NCBI RefSeq assembly: GCF_900018785.1
Contig: NZ_FCOY01000002.1
Location: 186,001-250,000 of the forward strand
Direction: 5' to 3'
DNA: 64,000 bases
Source: Xanthomonas massiliensis
GTDB taxonomy: Bacteria; Pseudomonadota; Gammaproteobacteria; Xanthomonadales; Xanthomonadaceae
Both the position numbers and the translations under genes were made by a program. The notes beneath the pieces are model-generated. The model was not told where the DNA came from. It worked only from the letters and a program-made list of their open reading frames with translations, and did not search any database. Of this stretch, positions 18,441 through 27,500 are shown one piece after another (the first letter of the stretch is position 1; every line of letters starts with the position of its first letter).

Positions 18441-19336
18441 CGGCGTGCCAGCCGCGCGAGGTTGATCGCCACCACTCCCGCCAGGATCACCGCCATCGCG
18501 CCCAGTTCGCGCGCGTCCACGCGTTCGCCGGCCAGGGCCACGCCCAGTCCCACGGCGATCACCGGGTTGACGTAGGCATAGCTGCCGGCCAGCGCCGGCC
18601 GCACCCGCGGCAGCAGCCACACGTAGGCGCTGAAGGCCACGATCGAGCCGAACACCACCAGGTAGGCCAGCGCGGCCAGGCCGGACGCGGCGGGCCAGGC
18701 GGCCAGGCGTTCGCCGCGCAGCCAGGCCGCGGCCAGCAGCGCCGTGCCGCCGCACAGCATCTGCATCGCCGCGTTCATGAACGGCGGCGCCAGCGCCTTG
18801 CCGCGGCTCCATACCGAGCCCCAGCTCCAGGCCACCGCGCCCACGATCAGCGCGACCATGGCGGATACGCTGGCGGTCAGCGCCGCGCTGCCGGCATTGA
18901 GCCAGACCACGCCGGCGAAGCCGAGCACCAGCCCGGCGCCCTCGATCCGCGTCGGCCGTTCGCCGCGCAATGCCGAGAACAGGCCGATCCACAACGGTAC
19001 CGAGGCGATCGCCACCGCCGCCAGCCCCGAAGGCACCGTCTGCTCGGCGATGCACACCAGGCCGTTGCCCAGCCCCAGCAGCATCACCCCCATCACCGCG
19101 CTGTAGCCCCACTGCCGCCGCGTCGGCGCGGCCATGCCGCGCAGGCGCAGGAACGCGTACATCAGCGCGCCGGCCAGCAGGAAGCGGATGCCGGCCATCA
19201 GCAGCGGCGGCCATCCGCCCTGCAGCGCCAGGCGGATGGCCAGGTAGGTCGAGCCCCACACCACGTAGACCAGGGCCAGGGCGATGGCCACCTGCAAGGT
19301 GCCGGGGACGGCCGGGGAGCGTTCGGTGGAGGACAT
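18437..19336 (-). CDS. EamA-family drug/metabolite exporter, YedA-like
   Basis: A 299-residue protein with ten hydrophobic segments. YVVWGSTYLAIRLALQGGWPPLLMAGIRFLLAGALMY near the N-terminus and AYVNPVIAVGLGVALAGERVDARELGAMAVILAGV near the C-terminus fit the YedA subgroup of the drug/metabolite transporter superfamily. The ATG at 19336 (MSSTERS) gives a short cytoplasmic leader before the first segment. It is coupled to rarD by a 4-base overlap. Two different EamA exporters in one operon suggest related substrates, possibly amino acids; nothing in the sequence names them. Confidence 0.9.
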   Translation of the reverse strand: MSSTERSPAVPGTLQVAIALALVYVVWGSTYLAIRLALQGGWPPLLMAGIRFLLAGALMYAFLRLRGMAAPTRRQWGYSAVMGVMLLGLGNGLVCIAEQTVPSGLAAVAIASVPLWIGLFSALRGERPTRIEGAGLVLGFAGVVWLNAGSAALTASVSAMVALIVGAVAWSWGSVWSRGKALAPPFMNAAMQMLCGGTALLAAAWLRGERLAAWPAASGLAALAYLVVFGSIVAFSAYVWLLPRVRPALAGSYAYVNPVIAVGLGVALAGERVDARELGAMAVILAGVVAINLARLARR

Positions 19337-19466
19337 GCCTGCATCCGTGCGTAAGGCAGGCGATTCTAGCGGCGTTCGCCTGGCACGGCAGGCGGCGTCG
19401 CCGGTGCCGCGCGCCCGCTGCCGGCAGCGGGCCCTCCGGCGGATCGGGTCGGCGGCCGACACGGCT

Positions 19467-21125
19467 TCAGCGGCGCGCGCCCTCGCTGGCCTCGCGCGCG
19501 GCGCGGAACTCCGAGCCTTCCTGCCATTGCGGCCATTGCCGGCCCTCGGCCAGTTCGCGCGCCAGCGCATGCACCAGTTCGGTGTCGGCGGCGTGGCCGC
19601 GCGCGTCCCACTGCGGCGTCCAGCGGTCGCAGGGCTGGTGGTAGCAGTCGGCGAAGTAGCGCTCGCGCAGCGCGCTGCCGGCCTCCACGCCGCCCTCGAG
19701 CCGGTCCAGGCCGGGGCCGATGGTGATCGCCGGCACGCCGAAGCGGGCGAAGGCGAAGTGGTCGGCGCGGTAGAAGAAGCCCGATTCCAGGTGCGGGTCG
19801 GGCGTGTAACTGCGCCCGGCCGCCGCCGCCACCCGGGCCAGGTCGCCCTCCAGGCTGACGTGGCCCAGGCCCCAGGAGGCGATGTCGCGGGTCGGCCCGT
19901 CCGGGCTGAACATCTCCATGTTGAGCACGGCCACGGTCCGGTCCAGCGGCGCCAGCGGGTGGGCGGCGTAGTAGCTGGCGCCGAGCAGGCCCTTCTCCTC
20001 GGCGGTGAAGGCGATGAAGTACAGCGTGCGCGCCGGGCGCGGGCCGGCGGCGAACACCCGCGCCAGCTCCAGCACGCTGGCCACGCCGGTGGCGTTGTCC
20101 ACCGCGCCGTGGCGGATGCGGTCGCCGTCGGCGCCGGGTTCGCCGATGCCGAAGGCGTCCCAGTGGGCGGACACGATCACCGTCTCCTGCGGGCGGCTGG
20201 CGCCTTCCAGCCGCGCCACCACGTTGCGGGTCACCACCCGCTGGCGGCGTAGCCCGAAGTCCACCGACAAGGTGGCATCGCCCAGCGCCAGCGGGCGGAA
20301 GTCCGGCCGCTGCGCGGCGCGCTTGGCCGCCTCGAAGTCCAGCCCGGCGCGCTGGAACAGCGACACCGCCAGGGCGCGCTGCATCCAGCCGCGCACCGGC
20401 ACATGCGCGGCCAGCGCCTCGGCCTGCGGCCGCTCGATGTCGAACACCGGCGACAGCCCCGAGCTGCGCACCGTGTTCCAGCCGTATGCCGCCGGCGCGG
20501 TCTCGTGCACGATCAGCACGCCGGCCGCGCCGCGCCGCGCGGCTTCCTCGTACTTGTAGGTCCAGCGGCCGTAGTAGGTCACCGCCTTGCCGTCGAACGC
20601 CCCGGCCTGGGCGGCCTCGAAATCGGCATCGTTGATCAGCACCACGGCGACCTTGCCGCGCAGGTCCACGTCCTTGTAGTCGTCCCAGTGGCGCTCGGGC
20701 GCGTGGATGCCGTAGCCCACGAACACCAGCGGCGCGTCTTCCAGGTGCACCCGCGCGACCGGGCGCAGGCTCTGCAGCACCACGTCCTCGCCGTTGGCCA
20801 GTGCCTGGTCGCGGCCGGCGATGCGCAGGTGCGCGCGCACCGGCCCGTCCACCTCGGCGCGCACCAGCGGCACCGACTGGGTCCAGCCGCCGTCCTCGCC
20901 GCCGGGCTGCACGCCGGCACGGGCGAACTGCTCGACCAGGTAGGCGACCGTGCGGTCCTCGCCCGGGGTGGCCGGTGCGCGCCCCTGGAAATCGTCGGAA
21001 GCGAGGATGCGCACGTGCTCGGACAGCGTCTGCGGATCGATCGCCAGGGCCGCATCGTTGGCCGCCTGCGCGCTGCCGCCGGCGAACAGGCAGGCGGACA
21101 GCAACAACATGCGCATCGGGTTCAT
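19467..21125 (-). CDS. Secreted M28-family metallopeptidase
   Basis: A 552-residue protein with a signal peptide ending near GGSAQA (about 21). A protease-associated (PA) domain lies around residues 130-250 (VFVGYGIHAPERHWDDYKDVDLRGKVAVVLIND). The M28 zinc peptidase part shows the metal ligands: SAHWDAFG (His-x-Asp), GAVDNATGVA (Asp), FTAEEKGLLGA (Glu-Glu), NMEMFSPDG and YRADHFAFARFGVP (His). Such enzymes are aminopeptidases in the periplasm or outside the cell. The gene stands alone with about 80 bp to the next gene upstream. Confidence 0.93.
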   Translation of the reverse strand: MNPMRMLLLSACLFAGGSAQAANDAALAIDPQTLSEHVRILASDDFQGRAPATPGEDRTVAYLVEQFARAGVQPGGEDGGWTQSVPLVRAEVDGPVRAHLRIAGRDQALANGEDVVLQSLRPVARVHLEDAPLVFVGYGIHAPERHWDDYKDVDLRGKVAVVLINDADFEAAQAGAFDGKAVTYYGRWTYKYEEAARRGAAGVLIVHETAPAAYGWNTVRSSGLSPVFDIERPQAEALAAHVPVRGWMQRALAVSLFQRAGLDFEAAKRAAQRPDFRPLALGDATLSVDFGLRRQRVVTRNVVARLEGASRPQETVIVSAHWDAFGIGEPGADGDRIRHGAVDNATGVASVLELARVFAAGPRPARTLYFIAFTAEEKGLLGASYYAAHPLAPLDRTVAVLNMEMFSPDGPTRDIASWGLGHVSLEGDLARVAAAAGRSYTPDPHLESGFFYRADHFAFARFGVPAITIGPGLDRLEGGVEAGSALRERYFADCYHQPCDRWTPQWDARGHAADTELVHALARELAEGRQWPQWQEGSEFRAAREASEGARR

Positions 21126-21204
21126 CGCGGCGGTCAGGCAGGCAAAGGGGCGCCATTCTATGCCGCGGGCACCCGCGCCCGCGACGGTCCGGCGGCGGCG
21201 CCGC

Positions 21205-22137
21205 TCAGCGCCGGTCACGATCGAGCCAGCAGGCCAGGCCCTGCGCGTTGAGCTCGATGTCCCCGTGCAGCACCTGCTCGATGGCGGCCTCGTCCAGGGC
21301 GCAGCCATGGGCGCGGGCGCGCTCCACGTACAGGTCGGTGAGCAGTTCCAGCAGGCAGTCGTGGCGGTCCGCGCGCTCGTCGCACTCGCGCGCCAGCGCG
21401 GTCATCGCGTCGATCTGCTCGTGCAGGTCGGCGGCCAGGCGCGCCAGCTCCTGCACCCGGCCGTAGTGGGTCAGATACATGGCCTGCGGCGCGCGGGCCA
21501 TCAATCGCTCGATCGAGGCGTGCATCGCCTCCGGCTCGAACTGCACCGGCGAGGAGGTGGGGAACACGAACGGCCCGCCGGCGCTGTCCAGCTCGCGGTA
21601 GGAGATGCCGAAGGTGTCGCCGGAGAACCAGCTGTGGCTGCGCGCGTCCCACACGCACAGGTGGTGCCTGGCATGGCCGGGCGTGTCGATGCATTCCAGC
21701 GCGCGGCCGGCCAGGTCCACCACGTGGCCGTCGCCGGCCGCCACCACGCGCTCGGCCGGCACCGGCACGACTTCGCCGTAGTCGCGGGCCATGGCTTCCT
21801 CGCCATAGACCGCGGTGGCCCCGGCGACCAGGACCGCCGGGTCGATCATGTGGCGCGCCCCGCGCGGGTGCACGACCAGGCGCGCGTGCGGCAGCGCCTG
21901 CATCAGCGCGCCGGCGCCGCCGGCATGGTCCAGGTGCACGTGGGTGAGGATCAGCCAGTCCACCGCCTCGGGCCGCAGGCCGGCCGTATCCAGCGCGGCG
22001 AGCATGGCCGGCAGCGAGCGCCCGGTGCCGCTGTCGATGAAGGCCCCGCGCCCGTGCTCGACGACCAGGTAGGCCGCATCGAAGCGCGGCCGCTGGAAGC
22101 CGGTATCGATGGTATGGATGCCATGCTCGACGGCCAT
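21205..22137 (-). CDS. Metallo-beta-lactamase-fold hydrolase
   Basis: A 310-residue soluble protein. The metal site LTHVHLDHAGG (HxHxDH), the later histidine in DTPGHARHH and the aspartate in SWFSGDTFGIS are all intact, and a final histidine lies in YLTHYGR. Residues after about 225 form an extra helical domain (DLHEQIDAMTALARECDERADRHDCLLELL) seen in a branch of uncharacterised hydrolases. The reaction is unknown; no active-site feature points to glyoxalase, lactonase or nuclease activity specifically. Confidence 0.9.
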   Translation of the reverse strand: MAVEHGIHTIDTGFQRPRFDAAYLVVEHGRGAFIDSGTGRSLPAMLAALDTAGLRPEAVDWLILTHVHLDHAGGAGALMQALPHARLVVHPRGARHMIDPAVLVAGATAVYGEEAMARDYGEVVPVPAERVVAAGDGHVVDLAGRALECIDTPGHARHHLCVWDARSHSWFSGDTFGISYRELDSAGGPFVFPTSSPVQFEPEAMHASIERLMARAPQAMYLTHYGRVQELARLAADLHEQIDAMTALARECDERADRHDCLLELLTDLYVERARAHGCALDEAAIEQVLHGDIELNAQGLACWLDRDRR

Positions 22138-22225
22138 CGGGATCCTCCATGTCGGAAGCCCCCGATTCTAGGCAGGACCGTGCGCCGGCAGGATCCGGCT
22201 TTGGTCGCATCCGCCGGCGCGGGCC

Positions 22226-23515
22226 TCAGTCGACCTGGTCCAGCTGACGCAGCGCGTCGAGCACCTCGGCCTGCGGTGCCAGCAGCTCCAGGTCCTGGAG
22301 CGCGGCGGTATCGTCGCCGGCCTGGCGCAGCGCGGCGATGCGCTGGCCGGCCTCGCGCGGCGAGGCGAACCCGGGACTCTGCGCCAGCACCGTGCCCTCG
22401 GCGTCGGCCAGCTTGAAGTAGAAGCGGCCATCGGCCTCGCGGTACTGCTTGAACGCCGGCAGCGCGGCCTTGCCGGCCTTCTTCCTCGGCGCCGCCACCG
22501 GCACCGTGGCCAGGTTGCGCAGCCCGACCGCGTCGCGCAGCCGCGCCAGCAGCGGGATGGCGTACTTCTCGCGCAGGCGGCGGCCGCCGTCGCGCAGGAT
22601 GTCCTCGATGTCCCCGGGCCGGGCGATCAGATCGAGGTAGCGCGCGCGCATCGGCGCGATCTCCGCGTCGATGCGCTCGAACAGCTGCTGCTTGGCCTCG
22701 CCCCAGCCGATGCCGTCGGCGAAGGCCTGGGCGAAGCGCGCGGTTTCCTGTTCGCTGGCGAAAGCCTGGTAGAGCTGGAACAGCGCCGAGCCCGCGGTGT
22801 CCTTGGCCTCGCCCGGCGCGCGCGAGTCGGTGACGATGGAGAAGATCAGCTTCTTCAGCTCCTCGCGCGGGGCGAACAGCGGGATCGTGTTGCCGTAGCT
22901 CTTGCTCATCTTGCGCCCGTCCAGGCCGGGCAGCGTGGCCACGTGCTCGTCCACCAGCGCCTCGGGCAGCACGAAGAACTCCTGGCCGTAGACGTGGTTG
23001 AAACGCTGGGCGAAATCGCGCGCCATCTCGATGTGCTGGATCTGGTCGCGCCCCACCGGCACCTTGTCGGCATTGAAGATCAGGATGTCGGCGGCCATCA
23101 GCACCGGGTACATGAACAGCCCGGCGGTGATGCCGGCATCGTCGTCCTCGCCCTCGGCGCGGTTCTTGTCCACCGCCGCCTTGTAGGCATGGGCGCGGTT
23201 GAGGATGCCCTTGCCGGCCACGCAGGTCAGCAGCCAGGTCAGCTCGGTGGTCTCGGGCACGTCGCTCTGGCGGTAGAACCACACCTTGCCCGGGTCCAGC
23301 CCGGCGGCCAGCCAGGTCGCGGCGATCTCCAGGGTGGAGCGCTGGGTCCGGTCCGGGTCCTGCGCCTTGATCAGGCTGTGCAGGTCGGCCAGGAAGTAGA
23401 AGCTCTCGGTGCCCGCGGCGTGGCTGGCCTGGATGGCCGGGCGCACGGCGCCGACGTAGTTGCCCAGGTGCGGGGTGCCGGAGGGGGTGATGCCGGTGAG
23501 GACGCGGGTGGTCAT
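22226..23515 (-). CDS. trpS: Tryptophanyl-tRNA synthetase
   Basis: A 429-residue class I synthetase that charges tRNA-Trp. The HIGH-type motif is GTPHLGNYVGA and the KMSKS loop is GRKMSKSYGNTIPLF. It is about 90 residues longer than the E. coli enzyme because of a C-terminal extension (about 340-429) with a Lys/Ala-rich linker (PRKKAGKAALPAFKQYREADGRFYFKLADAEG). Extended TrpRS forms are known in several proteobacteria. The gene starts 95 bp upstream of the CsbD-like gene stop and seems to be transcribed alone. Confidence 0.97.
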   Translation of the reverse strand: MTTRVLTGITPSGTPHLGNYVGAVRPAIQASHAAGTESFYFLADLHSLIKAQDPDRTQRSTLEIAATWLAAGLDPGKVWFYRQSDVPETTELTWLLTCVAGKGILNRAHAYKAAVDKNRAEGEDDDAGITAGLFMYPVLMAADILIFNADKVPVGRDQIQHIEMARDFAQRFNHVYGQEFFVLPEALVDEHVATLPGLDGRKMSKSYGNTIPLFAPREELKKLIFSIVTDSRAPGEAKDTAGSALFQLYQAFASEQETARFAQAFADGIGWGEAKQQLFERIDAEIAPMRARYLDLIARPGDIEDILRDGGRRLREKYAIPLLARLRDAVGLRNLATVPVAAPRKKAGKAALPAFKQYREADGRFYFKLADAEGTVLAQSPGFASPREAGQRIAALRQAGDDTAALQDLELLAPQAEVLDALRQLDQVD

Positions 23516-23611
23516 TGCGGGGAAGCGCGAAGCGGAATCGGTCGCGCCAGTTTACCCGCCCCGCCACCCCGCCCGGGCGCCCGCCATGACGGCGGCACGC
23601 CCGGCCCGGCC

Positions 23612-23827
23612 TCAGTGCTTGTCCTGCTTGCGCAGCTCGTGCTCGAACTCGCTCACCGCCTTGTCGGCCTGGTCGCGGTCCCAGCCGTAGCGCTCCTGCA
23701 GTTTGCCGGACAGGTACTGCGCATCGCCCTGCAGCACCTTGAAATCGTCGTCGGTCAGTTGGCCCCACCGGGCCTTGAGCGTGCCTTTGAGCTGGGTCCA
23801 CTTGCCGGCGATGATGTCGGTATTCAT
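23612..23827 (-). CDS. CsbD-family stress protein
   Basis: A 71-residue hydrophilic protein: [18 protein letters not shown] at the start, [19 protein letters not shown] in the middle and a charged helical end. This is the YjbJ/CsbD pattern, small abundant proteins induced by general or envelope stress in other bacteria; their molecular role is not established. An AAGGAGAGG ribosome-binding site precedes the ATG at 23827. The gene is independent of its neighbours. Confidence 0.93.
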   Translation of the reverse strand: MNTDIIAGKWTQLKGTLKARWGQLTDDDFKVLQGDAQYLSGKLQERYGWDRDQADKAVSEFEHELRKQDKH

Positions 23828-24271
23828 GGGCCTCTCCTTCGATGCGCCGGCGACGATGCCGGCATGGCCACCCTCCCATGGCCGCCATTCGCTGCGGGTC
23901 AAGCCGGTGTGCAGCCCGGATAACATCCGCGGCGCAGGGCAGCGAACAAGCCGGCCAGGCAACCGTCCATCGGCCCGGACGTGAAGTACGACAGCGGCAA
24001 GGGCTGGCTGGTGACGGCCAAGTACGCGCCGGAATTCGACGTGCGCAATCGGCCGCAGGGCGCGGTGTTCACGGTCAAGGCGATCTTCCCGCTGTAGCCC
24101 CGGGCTGCGTGCAGGCGCGCCTCGCCCGCCTGGTTCGTCCGGCCCGGTCCACTTCGGGCCGGCACGAAGCGTGCCGCCGCCTGCCCGCGGTGACGAGGTC
24201 CACGCCGGCGACGACGGATGCGGGTCGAGTCCCAGGGGATGCCGGCCGCGCCGACCACGAAGTGCTTCCCC
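23828..24271. other. Gene-free spacer with a gene remnant
   Basis: Apart from the 38-codon remnant at 23981-24097 I see no gene in this spacer. No hairpin other than the terminator at its right end is obvious. Confidence 0.5.
23981..24097 (+). pseudogene. Possible 3' fragment of a lost gene
   Basis: A 38-codon open stretch ends at a TAG. It reads [20 protein letters not shown] followed by [18 protein letters not shown]. Nearly every third codon position is G or C, as in real genes of this window, and the composition is protein-like, unlike random frames here. There is no start with a ribosome-binding site; upstream in frame the reading soon becomes Arg/Pro-rich and hits a stop at 23921. I read it as the C-terminal end of a deleted gene. 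The family is not recognised. A very short gene starting at the GTG is the alternative. Confidence 0.35.
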
Positions 24272-24305
24272 AAAAAAAACGGGCGGGCCATGGCCGGCCC
24301 GCCCG
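24272..24305 (-). terminator. Rho-independent terminator of the entericidin-like gene
   Basis: On the minus strand a perfect 10-bp stem CGGGCGGGCC / GGCCCGCCCG with a 6-base loop is followed by eight T residues. It lies 24 bp after the entericidin-like stop codon. Confidence 0.95.
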
Positions 24306-24329
24306 CTTGCTCGTCGACTTCAGCTGGAC

Positions 24330-24470
24330 TTACTTGTGCTGGTCGGCGGTGCCTTCGATCTTCTCGCCCGCCTTCTGCACGTCCTTGCCCGCACCGGCCA
24401 CGGTGTTGCACGCGGACAGCACGCCCGCCGAGAACAGTGCCAGCAGCATCAGGGCCACGATCTTCTTCAT
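24330..24470 (-). CDS. Entericidin-like small lipoprotein
   Basis: A 46-residue lipoprotein starting MKKIVALMLLALFSAG with lipobox LSAC (Cys21), followed by NTVAGAGKDVQKAGEKIEG. This is the entericidin A/B pattern, tiny membrane lipoproteins first described as a toxin/antidote pair in E. coli; only one gene is present here. A GAGGAG ribosome-binding site and a strong terminator downstream show a stand-alone monocistronic unit, usually highly expressed. Confidence 0.95.
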   Translation of the reverse strand: MKKIVALMLLALFSAGVLSACNTVAGAGKDVQKAGEKIEGTADQHK

Positions 24471-24651
24471 CGTCTTCTCCTCGGTGTTTGGTAATGCACA
24501 GCGGTGGATACCGCCCCTTTCTTCCCGACATGCGGTGGCATGTCCTGGTATCGCCCGCCTCCGCCGACATTCGGTTGCGTATGTCGTTGCAGGCTTAGGG
24601 CCAATCTGACGGGCGCGGCGTGCAACCGGCGTGAACGGGACCCCGCCTCGT

Positions 24652-25587
24652 TCAGCTTTCGCGCCCGCGCATCAGCGTCGACTTGCCGAACAGGCTCTCC
24701 ACCAGGTCCACGGCCAGCTCGGCGGTGGCATTGCGCACGTCCAGCACCGGATTGAGCTCGACGATGTCCAGCGATGCCATGCGCCCGGTGTCGGCGATCA
24801 TCTCCATCACCAGCTGCGCCTCGCGGTAGGTGACGCCCCCGGGGACGGTCGTCCCCACGCCCGGCGCGATCGCCGGATCCAGGAAATCGACATCGAAGCT
24901 CACGTGCAGGTGCGCGTCCGGCTCCAGCCCGTCCAGGGCCTGCGCAAGCGCGTGGCGGATGCCGAATTCGTCGATGTAGCGCATGTCGTACACGTCCACG
25001 CGATGCTGGTGGATCAGGCGCTTCTCCTCCGGATCGACCGAGCGGATGCCGATCTGCCGCACTTGCGCCGGCGTGATCGCCGGCGCCTGGCCGCCCAGTG
25101 CGGTGAGCGCATGCGGCCCCAGTCCGCACAGGCAGGCCACCGGCATGCCATGCACGTTGCCCGAGGGCGTGACCGCGCTGGTGTTGAAGTCCGAGTGCGC
25201 ATCCAGCCACAGCACCCGCAGCGGCCGCCCCACCTCGCGGCAGTGGCGTGCCACCGCGGTCACCGACCCGATCGCCAGGCAGTGGTCGCCGCCGAGCATC
25301 ACCGGCATGCGGCCCTGGCGCAGCTCGGCCAGGCTCGCTTCCATCAGCGCCCGGTTCCAGGCCACCACCTCGTCGAGGTGGCGATAGCCCGCCACTGGCG
25401 CTTGCCAGGGATTGCGCGGTCCCTCCAGGTTGCCCAGGTCGCGCACGTCCACCCCGTGCGCGACCAGCGCCTCGGCCAGTCCTGCCAGGCGCAGGGCCTC
25501 AGGCCCCATCCGTGCGCCACGATGGCCGGCGCCGACATCCGTCGGCACGCCGATCAGGGATACCTTTCCTGCGGGGCGATGGGCCAC
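24652..25587 (-). CDS. Arginase
   Basis: A 311-residue enzyme of the ureohydrolase family, hydrolysing arginine to ornithine and urea. The dimanganese ligands are intact: GGDHCLAIG (His), WLDAHSDFN (Asp-x-His-x-Asp) and SFDVDFLDP (Asp-x-Asp). GTTVPGGVTYREA matches arginases better than agmatinases, and ELNPVLD is the usual end motif. No ornithine aminotransferase or urease gene adjoins it. A link to nitrogen supply is possible since the nitrogen-control block is in the same window, but 30 kb away. Confidence 0.95.
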   Translation of the reverse strand: MAHRPAGKVSLIGVPTDVGAGHRGARMGPEALRLAGLAEALVAHGVDVRDLGNLEGPRNPWQAPVAGYRHLDEVVAWNRALMEASLAELRQGRMPVMLGGDHCLAIGSVTAVARHCREVGRPLRVLWLDAHSDFNTSAVTPSGNVHGMPVACLCGLGPHALTALGGQAPAITPAQVRQIGIRSVDPEEKRLIHQHRVDVYDMRYIDEFGIRHALAQALDGLEPDAHLHVSFDVDFLDPAIAPGVGTTVPGGVTYREAQLVMEMIADTGRMASLDIVELNPVLDVRNATAELAVDLVESLFGKSTLMRGRES

Positions 25588-25711
25588 CGTACTCTCCTCT
25601 CTTGCGGGGCCGCCATGCTAGGCGAGCGCGCCGCCGCAGGCCCGCGGCAGTGCAAAAACCCACCCGTCCCGCCATCGATGGCAGGTGCGCCGTCACCGGG
25701 TGGAGGCGGGG

Positions 25712-25924
25712 TCAGACCAGTTGCGCGCGGCTGACCGCACCCATCGATTCGGCGGCCCTGGCGAGCGAATTGGCCGCGGCGCAGGGATCGTGGCTGCGCC
25801 CGGCGACATCCTCCAGGATGCGCTGGTACACGCTCCAGAACTCCGGCCCGCTGCCGTAGCGGCGGTGGCTCTCGCGCAGCTCGCTCAAGCTGGCGTCAGA
25901 CAGGCAATGCACGTCGTGTCGCAT
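25712..25924 (-). CDS. Small hypothetical protein
   Basis: A 70-residue soluble protein with no recognised domain: MRHDVHCLSDASLSELRESH, then RRYGSGPEFWSVYQRILEDV and an Ala-rich end. A very good ribosome-binding site (GGAGGA) lies 6 bases before the ATG at 25924, and codon use resembles the neighbours, so it is likely real. Its own promoter would lie in the lower-GC spacer to its right. Confidence 0.7.
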   Translation of the reverse strand: MRHDVHCLSDASLSELRESHRRYGSGPEFWSVYQRILEDVAGRSHDPCAAANSLARAAESMGAVSRAQLV

Positions 25925-26310
25925 GACGACTCCTCCTGCGCTGATCCCCTGTCGCAGCAACATACCCGAGGGGACATTGCAATTTCGTTACCGCGGCCAA
26001 GCTTCCGAAAAGCGCAGGCGCACCTGGTCTCAGCAGGCAAGCCGTTGTTTCAAAAAAATATTCGTGGATGACAGGGGCCACCCTTGCTGGCAAAAGACGG
26101 AAAAATGAAGAGAGCAAGCCGCGGGTGATGGACCGGGCCGGCCGGACCACCCCATGTCGCGCCTCCGCATCCTGTGAAGCGGTTCTTCCGCCACGAGCGT
26201 CTGCCGAGGAATAAGGAGCAAGGCGGCAGCGCGATTCCAAAGCGTGATCCCGCTGCATGCCACGTGGCACGGGACAGGTGGAATGCCTTCCTTGTCCGAT
26301 CAGGCGCTGC
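25925..26310. other. Lower-GC gene-free spacer
   Basis: This spacer has more A and T than its surroundings (for example around 26035-26110) and no supported gene. A 12-bp perfect palindrome TGCCACGTGGCA lies at 26258-26269, about 50 bp left of the small membrane protein gene's stop. I see no other signal. Confidence 0.5.
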
Positions 26311-26412
26311 TCACTTCCTGGAACCCAACGACCGCACGATCGCGGCCAGGAAGGAAAGACCGAAGACAACCATTGCCAAGAACAGAACCACGATGCCCGC
26401 AGCGATGATCAT
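26311..26412 (-). CDS. 33-residue single-span membrane peptide
   Basis: MIIAAGIVVLFLAMVVFGLS followed by FLAAIVRSLGSRK: one membrane span and a basic end (RSLGSRK) that should face the cytoplasm. A GAGGAAA ribosome-binding site lies 6 bases upstream of the ATG. Too short for most gene finders. Function unknown; small membrane peptides of this kind often regulate larger membrane proteins or act in stress. Confidence 0.5.
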   Translation of the reverse strand: MIIAAGIVVLFLAMVVFGLSFLAAIVRSLGSRK

Positions 26413-26623
26413 TGCGTGTTTCCTCGCTTCTCGATGCCACCCACCTGCCGTCCGGGCGACTTGCCAGGCGGATCGTCCCAGCCCAGGCCTTCCGCCTTGC
26501 GATACCCGCCCCGTCGGTATCCGCGGTGCTGCACCAGCGACGATGCCCACCATGGCGCACGCTAACCTTCCACGATGGCCGTGACGAGCAGCGGCGATGA
26601 AGACACGCCAATGAATCGAGGAA

Positions 26624-26699
26624 TGGTGCCGCTTGTCCGAATCGAACGGACGACCTGCTGTTTACAAGGCAGCTGCTCTACCAACTGAGCTAAAGCGGC
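26624..26699 (-). tRNA. tRNA-Thr (anticodon TGT)
   Basis: A 76-nt cloverleaf with encoded CCA. The acceptor stem pairs GCCGCTT with AAGCGGC, the D arm is GCTC...GAGC, the anticodon loop is CTTGTAA (TGT), and the T arm is GTCCG TTCGATT CGGAC. One C-A mismatch closes the anticodon stem next to the loop. It lies between the SPOR gene and the small membrane peptide. Confidence 0.96.
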
Positions 26700-26732
26700 A
26701 CGGGGCGGCGCACGTGCGGGAGACGTCGGATT

Positions 26733-27491
26733 CTAGCGCAGCCCCGCGCAGTCCAGCGAACGCGCGGCTACGCCGCGCAGGGCCGCGCGCGTCTGTCCCT
26801 CACCCAGGCGGGCATCCACCCACCACTGGCTGGCAGCCGGTGCCGAGGGCTCGATCCTGGCCGGAAAGCCCGCGGCCACCAGGCGCTGCCGGTGCTGTTC
26901 GGCACGCTCGCGGCTGCTGAACTGCCCCAGCGCGATCGTGCTGCGCCCATCCTGGGCGAGGACGTAGTAGTCGCTGAACCCGGCGGCGACGATGCGCGCG
27001 GCCACGGCCTTGGCCGCATCGCGGTCGCCGTCCACCGGCAGCAGGACCCGGAACCCCTTCGGCTCGTCCGCCTGCTCGCGCATCCGGCTCTGGGCCAGCC
27101 GCCCCTCCAGCCGGGCGACGGCGGCCTCGGCCGCCGCCCGCTCGGGGAACGGCCCCAGGCTGGCGCAGACCGGCCTTGCGGCCACGGCCGGCGGCGGTGG
27201 CGGAGGCGCCGCGACGGGCAGGGATTCGACCGGCGGCCGTGCCGGGGCGGCGACTACGCTGGCAGCCGGCTTCGGTGCATCGGCAGGGGCAGCCGCCGGG
27301 CTGGCCGGTGCCGCGGCGGATGGCGGCACGGTGGCCGCGGGCGCCGCCGGCATGGCCACCAGTTGCAGGGTCGGCACGCCCGGCGAAGGGGGCGGTACCG
27401 GCACAGGCACGGCATCGGAGCGGGTGACCCACCACAGGGCCACGCCCAGGTTGAGGACGACGAGCAGGACGATCAGGGCACGCATCGGCAT
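26733..27491 (-). CDS. SPOR-domain membrane protein
   Basis: A 252-residue protein with one N-terminal membrane span (about 4-22), a long Pro/Ala-rich linker (about 28-105) and C-terminal sequence resembling SPOR repeats (FRVLLPVDGDRDAAKAVAARIVAAGFSDYYVL and TIALGQFSSRERAEQHRQRL). SPOR domains bind stripped peptidoglycan at division sites. It is the last gene of the birA-coaX operon. ATG codons at 27491 and 27485 are both possible starts. Confidence 0.85.
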   Translation of the reverse strand: MPMRALIVLLVVLNLGVALWWVTRSDAVPVPVPPPSPGVPTLQLVAMPAAPAATVPPSAAAPASPAAAPADAPKPAASVVAAPARPPVESLPVAAPPPPPPAVAARPVCASLGPFPERAAAEAAVARLEGRLAQSRMREQADEPKGFRVLLPVDGDRDAAKAVAARIVAAGFSDYYVLAQDGRSTIALGQFSSRERAEQHRQRLVAAGFPARIEPSAPAASQWWVDARLGEGQTRAALRGVAARSLDCAGLR

Positions 27492-27500
27492 GCGGCGATT

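Noticed and set aside
24330-24470. A two-gene entericidin toxin/antidote system
   Set aside because: Only one small lipoprotein gene is present; no second lipobox peptide occurs in the flanking few hundred bases.
26030-26263. A 77-codon minus-strand frame in the lower-GC spacer
   Set aside because: No ribosome-binding site, no coding bias and no domain.
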